Below, piece by piece: positions 57,737 through 64,000 of a stretch of DNA of 64,000 bases. The notes beneath the pieces were generated by a model. The model searched no databases. It was not told the origin of the DNA and saw nothing but the letters and a program-made list of their open reading frames with translations. The stretch comes from Sphingomonas desiccabilis (GTDB lineage Bacteria > Pseudomonadota > Alphaproteobacteria > Sphingomonadales > Sphingomonadaceae). Position 1 is the first letter of the stretch. Each line of letters starts with the position of its first letter. The translations under genes were made by a program, and so were the position numbers. The DNA is taken from NCBI RefSeq assembly GCF_004135605.1, contig NZ_SDPT01000001.1, positions 186,001 through 250,000 of the forward strand. Direction: 5' to 3'.

Positions 57737-58084
57737 TTAGCCGCGGCTGTCTCCGGTGAGGCGATCGAGCCAGGCCTGGGCCTGTTTGGGCTCGCCCACC
57801 GCTTCGGGCCCGACCGGCCCGCGTGACGCGGCGAACTGTTGGTGCAATTCGTAGGGCGGCATGGCCAGCCGCGCCCGTGCCCCGTCGATGGCATCCCCAA
57901 GCTCGTTCAGACTGTCGATGGTCGAAGCGACCGCCGCGGGCGTCGAGCGGTCGCCATTGTGGCCGAAGAGGCCCCATTTTCCCGCTGCGGTCGTCCGTAA
58001 TGCCGCAATCAGAGCCGCCGCATATTCCGACTCCAGTTCAGCCCTGCGCTCATCAAGACGAGCAAGTCGGTCACCTTTTGCCAT
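57737..58084 (-). CDS. Conserved-looking small protein, unknown
   Basis: 115 residues without a signal peptide or membrane segment. The N-terminal half is a charged helix (MAKGDRLARLDERRAELESEYAAAL), the centre contains GKWGLFGHNGD and the C-terminus is polar (EPKQAQAWLDRLTGDSRG). It looks like a real cytosolic protein with normal codon use, but I do not recognise a family. It is convergent with glnD. Confidence 0.6.
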   Translation of the reverse strand: MAKGDRLARLDERRAELESEYAAALIAALRTTAAGKWGLFGHNGDRSTPAAVASTIDSLNELGDAIDGARARLAMPPYELHQQFAASRGPVGPEAVGEPKQAQAWLDRLTGDSRG

Positions 58085-58583
58085 AGCGGCCCCTAATCCG
58101 CTCTACCGTCGTATGCAGTCAAGGCATTGATCAGGACGCGAATGTCCGAGGAAAGACTCCCGGCAGTGCTTCGCCCGCGCGAAGGGGCATCCCGCCGTCG
58201 CGGGAGTGCCTTTCCACGCCGCAAGTCCGACTCCGCCGACATGCGTGCAAGCTTGTCCGGCACGCTCAGTGGAACCTCTTTGCGATACGGGCCCGGTCCC
58301 ATCCGGCGACTAAGAGAGTTGTGGTGCACCAGCTTCGCACCACAATCGAGCTTGCGGAAGATCCGCCCAGGGCTTGCCGGCTTGGCGGCATGGTGTCGAA
58401 GGCAAGACCAGGCGGTTGCGGGCGGGCCGGATCGGTCCTGGGTTTGCTGTCGCCCATAGAATAGCCGCTGTCCGTTACTGCGTCCAAGCGAGCCAAGCTC
58501 CCACAGCTCTTGTCCCACCGCTGCGCGTCGGTCACCCTGTACTTTGCAGGGTCGAGCGCAGGCGAGGGGGACGGAGAGAGGGG
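58085..58583. other. 499-bp region without a recognisable gene
   Basis: Open frames exist on both strands (for example 58093-58518 minus and 58127-58459 plus), but they overlap each other, lack family features and differ in composition from neighbours. It holds no repeat of the families seen elsewhere. The promoter of the S11-type peptidase probably lies near 58500. Confidence 0.5.
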
Positions 58584-59480
58584 ATGAACGAACGATCTGC
58601 GCAGCCGGCGTTGATCGGCGAAATCGGACTGGCGGCGAAAAGCGCAGTCTGCATCCAGGTTCCTCCGGCTGCGACCGGTTCGATCGTGACGCTGTATGAG
58701 AGGGACGCAGACCGGCCGATGAGCCCCGCCTCCATCACTAAACTGCTGACCGCATTGACGGCGTTGAAGGTCGCCAAATCCAAGGGTGCTTCGCTCTCGG
58801 ACGGCGTGCAGGTCGTATCACGGGATCTTGTGGGAGGTGCCGGGCAGAACCTGCTCGAAGGGGACCGGCTCAGTTTCCATGATAGCTTGGCGAACCTTCT
58901 TCTCGCGTCTTCCAATGTGACTGCGAACGCTATTGCCCGGACCTTTGGGGAGTTGCTGGCGGAACCGAGGAACTGCCAGGGTGGTGATGCCACTCAGCGC
59001 TTCGTCACGGAGATGAACAGCGTCGCGGCCGACCTGGGAATGAAGATCTCGCGATTCCTGAATCCCCATGGACTTGCGGTCAGAGGACAGCGGTCCTCGG
59101 CTCGGGACCTGTCTTTGCTGACCATCGAGTGCCTGAAGTGGCCGGAAATCACGAGACTCTGGGGTCTGGACACGTTCAACGTCACCATTGCCGGGAACAA
59201 CGCTCGGGATCTGACGGTGAGGTCAGTGTTGCAGGATTCCACCAGAACTTCTGTCGGCGGTGGTTTCCTCCCACAGTTCAGAGGCGGCAAGTCCGGATCG
59301 CTGTACCCTTCGGTGTTCAACCTGGCTGCGGTGTCGGAAAGTGTCGCGGGAAGCCTTATCCTGTCGGTTAGTCTCGGCTCCCCCACTTTGAAGGATCGGT
59401 ACGCCGACTACCTGGCGATGTTTCGCTCCGGCAACGCAGCGGCCTCTGCCGGGAGCCTGCCTCGGCCAAGCGTCGCGTAG
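58584..59480 (+). CDS. D-alanyl-D-alanine carboxypeptidase-like S11 peptidase without signal peptide
   Basis: 298 residues with all three penicilloyl-serine motifs in order: Ser50-x-x-Lys53 (SPASITKLLTAL), Ser109-Ser-Asn111 (LLASSNVTANA) and Lys236-Ser-Gly238 (FRGGKSGSL). SRFLNPHGL and ALTALKVAKS fit the family of DacA/D,D-carboxypeptidases. The protein begins directly with the enzyme domain: MNERSAQPALIGEIGLAAKS is not a signal, and upstream codons give no clear one either. GGAGAGAGGGG precedes the ATG. GC content and codon use are lower than in neighbours, a hint of recent transfer. Confidence 0.83.
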   Translation: MNERSAQPALIGEIGLAAKSAVCIQVPPAATGSIVTLYERDADRPMSPASITKLLTALTALKVAKSKGASLSDGVQVVSRDLVGGAGQNLLEGDRLSFHDSLANLLLASSNVTANAIARTFGELLAEPRNCQGGDATQRFVTEMNSVAADLGMKISRFLNPHGLAVRGQRSSARDLSLLTIECLKWPEITRLWGLDTFNVTIAGNNARDLTVRSVLQDSTRTSVGGGFLPQFRGGKSGSLYPSVFNLAAVSESVAGSLILSVSLGSPTLKDRYADYLAMFRSGNAAASAGSLPRPSVA

Positions 59481-59843
59481 CACTTGAGGGGCGGTCCATT
59501 TCGTCGGGCGAGCCACTTGCCGCTGACAGACCGTGCAATCCGCGCTGATTGCTACAGTCTTGAAGGGGCGGCCCTCTCGAAAAGGGAACCTATAGTGGGA
59601 CGGTCGCCCTGCCGATCGGATACGGGCGTCCGGGGCATCCGCTTTCCCAGAACCCGTTCCCGATTGCTCTTCCCGGAAAGTGCGGCTCGAAGAGGTAGGA
59701 ACGGGAATAAACGCGCTGAACGGAGAGCGGCTTCTGGATCCTGATTGCCAAGCTGGATGTCCGGAATTGGCGTTTTCTGCCGTCGGGCGAACGGCGAACG
59801 GCGAAAAGTGGGTGGGAAGCGGTCCGGCGGCTTTCGAGATCAG
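59481..59843. other. 363-bp region without a convincing gene
   Basis: Composition is mixed and frames are short. The segment 59690-59840 includes GAGAGCGGCTTCTGGAT and GGGAAGCGGTCCGG, reminiscent of the degenerate sequence at 6.6 and 9.2 kb. A 76-codon frame at 59680-59910 runs into the antisense of the next gene and is not credible. Confidence 0.5.
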
Positions 59844-60734
59844 CTATCCGGAAATGGACAGTCCGCGGACGGTCTCCACCGCGTCGGCAAATGCGAGCGG
59901 GTGCTCCTGAGGAAGATTGTGCCCTGAGGCTATCGTGCGGTGTTGATGTGGCCCGATGAAGTAGGCTGCCTGATCCGCCGTGCCGCCGGGCTTCAACGGA
60001 TCACGTTCGCCGTCCAGCGTTACCGCCGGAACCACGATCTTCGGCTTGTTCCGAAGGCGCGCTTCAAGGCCGTCATAGGCCGGGTCACCTGCCGTCAGCC
60101 CGAAGTGGAAACGATAGGAATGGATGACGACGTCGACGAAGTCCGGATTGTCGAAAGACGGTGCGGTTCGATCGAACGTGGCATCGTCGAAATGCCAGTT
60201 GGGCGACCATTGCTGCCACAGTAGCCGACAAAGTTCGCGGCGATGTGTGGCGAGACCCTCGCGTCCTCGCTCAGTCTGGAAGAAATGCTGATACCACATC
60301 ACCGATTCCAAAGCGGGCGGGAAAGGATGGCGCATGCGCTCGACGTCGACCACGTCATAGCTGGCAAGCGATACAAGGCCTGTCACTCGTTCGGGCCAGA
60401 GAGCCGCCGCAACACAGGAAGCGAGACCTCCCCAGTCGTAGCCGGCGAGGATCGCGCGTTCGATGCCGAGGAAGTCCAGCAGCCCGATCAGGTCCGAGCC
60501 CAAAGCAGCCTGCTGCCCGGATCGCATAGTTGCGACGGATCTGAATCGCGTGGGTCCGAAGCCGCGAAGGTAAGGCGTGATCACTCTCGCGCCGGCACCG
60601 GCGAGGAGAGGCGCGACCTCCGCATACGCGTTTATATCGTAAGGAAAACCGTGGGAAAGTACGACCGGCCAGCCGTCTGCTGGACCGACCTCCTTATAGG
60701 CTATGTGCAGTGCCTCAGTGTGCGCCAGCTTCAT
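59844..60734 (-). CDS. Alpha/beta hydrolase of the epoxide hydrolase/haloalkane dehalogenase type
   Basis: 296 residues from ATG 60734. Oxyanion HGFP with His29 (VVLSHGFPYD), nucleophile Asp100 in GYDWGG, the acid Asp in LDGERDPL and His in SGHNLPQEHP make a complete Asp-His-Asp triad. ITPYLRGFGPT and the cap region with WQQWSPNWHFDDATFDRTAPSFDNPDF-type residues are typical of soluble epoxide hydrolases. An upstream in-frame ATG (near 60806) adds 24 non-homologous residues. The substrate is unknown. Confidence 0.86.
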   Translation of the reverse strand: MKLAHTEALHIAYKEVGPADGWPVVLSHGFPYDINAYAEVAPLLAGAGARVITPYLRGFGPTRFRSVATMRSGQQAALGSDLIGLLDFLGIERAILAGYDWGGLASCVAAALWPERVTGLVSLASYDVVDVERMRHPFPPALESVMWYQHFFQTERGREGLATHRRELCRLLWQQWSPNWHFDDATFDRTAPSFDNPDFVDVVIHSYRFHFGLTAGDPAYDGLEARLRNKPKIVVPAVTLDGERDPLKPGGTADQAAYFIGPHQHRTIASGHNLPQEHPLAFADAVETVRGLSISG

Positions 60735-60907
60735 GACCAGAATCTCGACGTCGAAGATGTCACTGTCTTCTGCCGCCGCGATTTTGTCGAAGCAACGTTT
60801 GCCCATCCAAGGTTTTGCCGCCTTATCGCAGCTCGTGAAGGAACGGCCGCTGCCAAGAACCTCGATTAGGCCCCTGGACCACGGCATTTGGGCGATGGCG
60901 ACGGCAG

Positions 60908-61318
60908 CTACTCGAAGTCTGACGTCCGATGCGGGCGTTTGCGGCCGATCAAAGCAGCGTTCTCGTGCGGCAGCCTGGTCTCGAAACGGCGATGTTCCGC
61001 CTTAGCATCGTGATCGCCGAGGCGAGCAGCTTGGCCGAGCCAGTGCCGATAGCCCGAGAGGTCGCGCCGATTGAACGCGTTCATAGCAAGGTGCTGTGCG
61101 CCCAGAGCGTTGCCAGCGCGATAAGCTCGATATGCAAGACCGCTTTGACTGAAAGGATCGGCAATCCGTCCGACTTTGGCAAAAGTGCTACTCAGCTCGA
61201 TCATCGCTGTGCTGTCACGTCGAAATGCGAGATGCCACAGGATCGGCATCCGGTGCCCATTCCCCTGATTGTCGCGGATCGCCCAATACCGCGCCCACAG
61301 TCGATCTTGCTTGCCCAT
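60908..61318 (-). CDS. Small protein with a Sel1-like segment, unknown
   Basis: 136 residues from ATG 61318 (a TTG at 61354 is in frame). The second half, AYRAYRAGNALGAQHLAMNA FNRRDLSGYRHWLGQAARLG, reads like a degenerate pair of Sel1/TPR-type helices, and the end RHRFETRLP-like stretch recurs in short sphingomonad proteins of this type. No signal peptide. Function unknown. It lies on the same strand as the hydrolase but 173 bp upstream of it, so co-transcription is uncertain. Confidence 0.55.
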   Translation of the reverse strand: MGKQDRLWARYWAIRDNQGNGHRMPILWHLAFRRDSTAMIELSSTFAKVGRIADPFSQSGLAYRAYRAGNALGAQHLAMNAFNRRDLSGYRHWLGQAARLGDHDAKAEHRRFETRLPHENAALIGRKRPHRTSDFE

Positions 61319-61445
61319 GCCGCCATCAATGACCTGCTGAACGAATGGCCGCAATCGGGAGCGCCTTATTGATCGTTGAACGTCAAGAAGTGGGCGGGAG
61401 CTGCCGTTCCCCTTGTCGGCGCACCGGCGGGTCGGGCACCTGGAA

Positions 61446-61475
61446 CTCTGGGTTTCTGCCTGCGCAGGAGCACGG
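61446..61475. repeat. Dispersed repeat, family A, single half
   Basis: CTCTGGGTTTCTGCCTGCGC then AGGAGCACGG is the right-hand arm of the family A element. The left arm is not recognisable. Confidence 0.7.
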
Positions 61476-61505
61476 GTGGGCGGGGCGCGGACTATCTGCC
61501 CACCA

Positions 61506-61597
61506 CCGTCATGCTGACGCAGGTCAGCATCCAGACGCGCAACGCCTGCGGCTCAAGCGGTAGCGGCAATGGATCCTGACTTTCGTCAGGATGACGA
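61506..61597. repeat. Dispersed inverted repeat, family C
   Basis: CCGTCATGCTGACGCAGGTC with AGCATCCAG, mirrored by ATGGATCCTGACTTTCGTCA and GGATGACGAAG. The right arm is almost identical to that of the copy at 37451-37590. Confidence 0.85.
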
Positions 61598-61632
61598 AGA
61601 AGGGAGGCGTACGCGTCCCGGGGCTCTCCACC

Positions 61633-61666
61633 ACAAACGAAAACGGGCGACGAAACCGCCGCCCGT
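61633..61666 (-). terminator. Rho-independent terminator of infC
   Basis: On the minus strand ACGGGCGGCG, loop GTTT, then CGTCGCCCGT (one mismatch) are followed by TTTTCGTTTG. It lies 29 bp beyond the infC stop. Confidence 0.8.
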
Positions 61667-61695
61667 TCGGTCGTTCTTGCCGGAAACGCCCGTGC

Positions 61696-62241
61696 TTACT
61701 TCGGTGCGAGCACCATCAGCATCTGGCGGCCTTCCATGCGCGGATAGGCTTCGACCTTGCCGATCTCGATCACGTCCTGCTGGACGCGCTGGAGCAGCTG
61801 CATGCCGAGCTGGCCGTGCGAGAGCTCGCGGCCGCGGAAGCGCAGCGTGACCTTGACCTTGTCGCCCTCGCCCAGGAAGTCGTGGATCTTCTTCATCTTC
61901 GTATCATAGTCATGATCGTCGATGTTCGGACGCATCTTGATCTCCTTGATCTCCTGCGTCTTCTGGGTCTTGCGGGCGATGTTCGCCTTCTTCTGCGCCT
62001 CGTACTTGAACTTGCCGACGTCCAGGAACTTGGCAACGGGCGGGTCGGCGTTGGGCGACACCTCGACCAAGTCGAGCCCGACCTCCGCGGCCTGCTCGAT
62101 CGCCTCGCGCGTGTACATCACACCCAGATTCTCGCCGTCCTGGTCGATCACGCGGACCTTGGGCGACTGGATGAATTCGTTGAAACGCGGGCCGTTCATC
62201 GGCGGGGGCGCCATCGGACGGCGCATCATGGGCGGACGGAT
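61696..62241 (-). CDS. infC: Translation initiation factor IF-3 (probable ATC start)
   Basis: 181 residues if it starts at ATC 62241-62239. AAGGAG at 62255-62250 is eight bases before that codon, whereas the first ATG (62229) is 20 bases away, too far. IF-3 genes are known for non-ATG starts (AUU in E. coli), which allow IF-3 to repress its own translation. The protein is standard: [53 protein letters not shown] at the linker, then [21 protein letters not shown] and GRELSH. It lies 144 bp after thrS on the same strand. Confidence 0.93.
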   Translation of the reverse strand: MRPPMMRRPMAPPPMNGPRFNEFIQSPKVRVIDQDGENLGVMYTREAIEQAAEVGLDLVEVSPNADPPVAKFLDVGKFKYEAQKKANIARKTQKTQEIKEIKMRPNIDDHDYDTKMKKIHDFLGEGDKVKVTLRFRGRELSHGQLGMQLLQRVQQDVIEIGKVEAYPRMEGRQMLMVLAPK

Positions 62242-62385
62242 AGGTGTAGCTCCTTCAGGTTGTTCGAGTCTCTATGTAGGGGACGCAGGCGCCCATGAAA
62301 AGTTCAGTCGCGCGGAACTCGCCCCGAAAGGAGCCGAATCCCGCCCGAAAGAACCCCTAGCAGCGCGATTTGCCGCGAAACCGCG

Positions 62386-64000
62386 TCAGTTGCGGCGCAG
62401 GTCGGGCGCCACCGCCTCAGCCGTCAGCATCGCCACCGCCTCGTCCAGCGTCAGCATCTGCTGCCCCTGGCTGCCCAGGCGGCGCAGCGCCACGGTGCCT
62501 TCCTCGGCCTCGCGCTTGCCCACCACCAGCAGGTTGGGGACCTTGGCCAGCGAATGCTCGCGCACCTTGTAGTTGATCTTCTCGTTGCGCAGGTCGGTCT
62601 CGACCCGCAGGCCGGCGGCCTTGAGCTTCTCCACCACCTGCTGCGCATAGTCGTCGGCGTCCGACACGATGGTCGCGACCACCGCCTGCACCGGCGCCAG
62701 CCACAGCGGGAAGCGGCCGGCGTGGTGCTCGATCAGGATGCCCAGGAAGCGCTCGAACGTGCCCAGGATCGCGCGGTGGAGCATGACGGGGCGGTGGCGG
62801 TTGCCGTCCTCGCCGACATAGCTCGCGTCGAGTCGCTCCGGCAGCACGCGATCCGACTGGATGGTGCCGACCTGCCACGTGCGGCCGATCGCGTCGGTCA
62901 GGTGGAACTCGAGCTTGGGCGCATAGAAGGCACCTTCGCCGGGCAGCTCCTCGAAGTTCGCCTTGATCGCGTCCGACAGGTTCGACTCGAGCACCGCGCG
63001 GCGCAGCTCGTCCTCGGCTAGGTCCCACATCGCGTCGCTGCCGAAGCGCTTCTCCGGGCGCAGCGCCAGCTTCACGGCGTAATCCTCGAAGCCCAGGTCG
63101 CGGTACACGCTGTCCAGCAGTTCGCAGAACTTGCGGACCTCGTCGACCAGCTGGTCCTCGCGCACGAAGATGTGCGCGTCGTCCTGGGTGAACTGGCGCA
63201 CGCGCATGATGCCGTGCAGCGCGCCGTGCGGCTCGTTGCGGTGGCAGCAGCCGAACTCGGCCATGCGGATGGGCAGATCGCGGTACGACTTGATGCCCTG
63301 GCGGAAGATCAGCACGTGGGCCGGGCAGTTCATCGGCTTCAGCGCCATCAGGTCCGCGTCGCCCGAGATCACCGCGCCCTCGTCTTCGGTGTTGGGCACC
63401 TCGTCGGGGACGACGAACATGTTTTCGCGATACTTGCCCCAGTGGCCGGACTGCTCCCACTGGCGCGCATCCATCAGCTGCGGTGTCTTGACCTCGTCAT
63501 AGCCGGCCGCGTCCAGGCGGCGGCGCATGTACGCCTCCAGCTGGCGCCACAGGATATAGCCCTTGGGGTGCCAGAAGACGGAACCCTGCGCCTCGGACTG
63601 GAGGTGGAACAGGTCCATCTCCGCGCCGATCTTCCGATGGTCGCGCTTGGCGGCTTCCTCCAGCCGGGTGAGGTGCTGGTCGAGCTGCTTCTTGTTGAGC
63701 CAGCCGGTGCCGTAGATGCGGCTCAGCATCGCGTTCTTCTGGTCGCCGCGCCAATAGGCGCCCGAGACGCGCGTCAGCTTGAACGCCTGCGGATCGAGCT
63801 TGCCGGTCGATTCCAGGTGCGGCCCGCGGCACATGTCGAGCCAGGCGTCCTCGGCCTTGCCGGCGCGATAGACGGTCAGTTCCTCGCCGTCGGGCAGCTC
63901 GGCGGCCCATTCGGCCTTGAACGTCTCGCCCTTTTCGCGCCAGCGCGCGATCAGCGCCTCGCGGGTCCACACCTCGCGGATCAGCGGCTCGTTCCGGGCG
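62386..64000 (-). CDS. thrS: Threonyl-tRNA synthetase, lacking its N-terminus (cut by window edge)
   Basis: About 538 codons are in the window; the N-terminal TGS and part of the editing domain lie beyond base 64000. The catalytic core has the zinc ligands Cys ([15 protein letters not shown]), His (TQDDAHIF) and His ([24 protein letters not shown]), with class II motif 2 around [37 protein letters not shown]. The C-terminal anticodon-binding domain ends WLAPVQAVV to the stop. It is followed by infC, the classic thrS-infC order, although rpmI-rplT are not next here. Confidence 0.97.
   Translation of the reverse strand, partial: ARNEPLIREVWTREALIARWREKGETFKAEWAAELPDGEELTVYRAGKAEDAWLDMCRGPHLESTGKLDPQAFKLTRVSGAYWRGDQKNAMLSRIYGTGWLNKKQLDQHLTRLEEAAKRDHRKIGAEMDLFHLQSEAQGSVFWHPKGYILWRQLEAYMRRRLDAAGYDEVKTPQLMDARQWEQSGHWGKYRENMFVVPDEVPNTEDEGAVISGDADLMALKPMNCPAHVLIFRQGIKSYRDLPIRMAEFGCCHRNEPHGALHGIMRVRQFTQDDAHIFVREDQLVDEVRKFCELLDSVYRDLGFEDYAVKLALRPEKRFGSDAMWDLAEDELRRAVLESNLSDAIKANFEELPGEGAFYAPKLEFHLTDAIGRTWQVGTIQSDRVLPERLDASYVGEDGNRHRPVMLHRAILGTFERFLGILIEHHAGRFPLWLAPVQAVVATIVSDADDYAQQVVEKLKAAGLRVETDLRNEKINYKVREHSLAKVPNLLVVGKREAEEGTVALRRLGSQGQQMLTLDEAVAMLTAEAVAPDLRRN

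Larger units (their letters stand above)
61319..61695. other. 377-bp gap: repeats and infC terminator
   Basis: No gene is apparent. It holds one arm of a family A repeat (61446-61475), a family C element (61506-61597) and the infC terminator (61633-61666). Confidence 0.7.

Noticed and set aside
58093..58518. 141-codon minus frame overlapping a 110-codon plus frame
   Set aside because: The two frames exclude each other and neither has recognisable features or a ribosome site.

Overview
The window is GC-rich, densely packed chromosomal DNA of an alphaproteobacterium, most likely a Sphingomonas-like member of the Sphingomonadales. The evidence is gene content and order: a five-gene F1 ATP synthase operon (atpHAGDC) without the F0 genes, a two-gene methionine synthase, rph-rdgB near hemW, hrcA-grpE next to glnD, a short PHA polymerase beside phaR, and many dispersed inverted-repeat pairs in intergenic gaps. 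No rRNA, tRNA, CRISPR array, prophage or intact insertion sequence was seen. Genes cut by the window are mutS (left edge) and thrS (right edge).

Layout. 1-6.5 kb: mutS start, divergent maeB (malic enzyme), an ScfR-type acyl-CoA-responsive regulator with a candidate operator, an EAL protein and a DUF1772 membrane protein. 6.5-9.5 kb: a decayed accessory patch with the 3' remnant of a zinc alcohol dehydrogenase, an intact relative and degenerate non-coding DNA. 9.5-17 kb: aldo/keto reductase and two small lipoproteins, then a methionine-cycle operon led by an ArsR-methyltransferase fusion with a 20-bp operator palindrome, followed by metF and metH in two parts. 17-24.5 kb: MFS exporter, alr, then the PHA set phaA-phaC with divergent phaR, a secreted methyltransferase-like protein, an acetyltransferase and an XRE/DUF2975 pair. 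25-33 kb: retropepsin-PDZ protein, a lone cpaF, and atpHAGDC.

33-48 kb: dienelactone hydrolase, an overlapping protease-esterase-acetyltransferase operon, priA, a GAF-PAS-GGDEF diguanylate cyclase, xerC, a DedA protein, gshB, yraN-rsmI, a divergent LpoA-like lipoprotein, hemW and a CAP-domain lipoprotein. 48.5-50.6 kb: a sensor module (GAF plus HisKA_2 protein with a degenerate ATPase half, a single-domain response regulator and a lone GAF protein) lying between hemW and rdgB-rph. 52-57.6 kb: DUF6438 lipoprotein, hrcA, grpE, glnD. 57.6-61.4 kb: a looser island with an S11-type peptidase lacking a signal peptide, an alpha/beta hydrolase and unknown proteins. 61.6-64 kb: thrS-infC, where infC appears to start at an ATC codon.

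Most of the window is housekeeping. The best leads are regulatory: the 20-bp palindrome ahead of the methionine operon, the promoter/palindrome overlap at the XRE-DUF2975 pair, the ScfR candidate site, the 14-bp phaC/phaR divergence, the ATC start of infC, the one-domain ATP synthase epsilon subunit and the degenerate kinase. I found nothing I would call a wholly new system.
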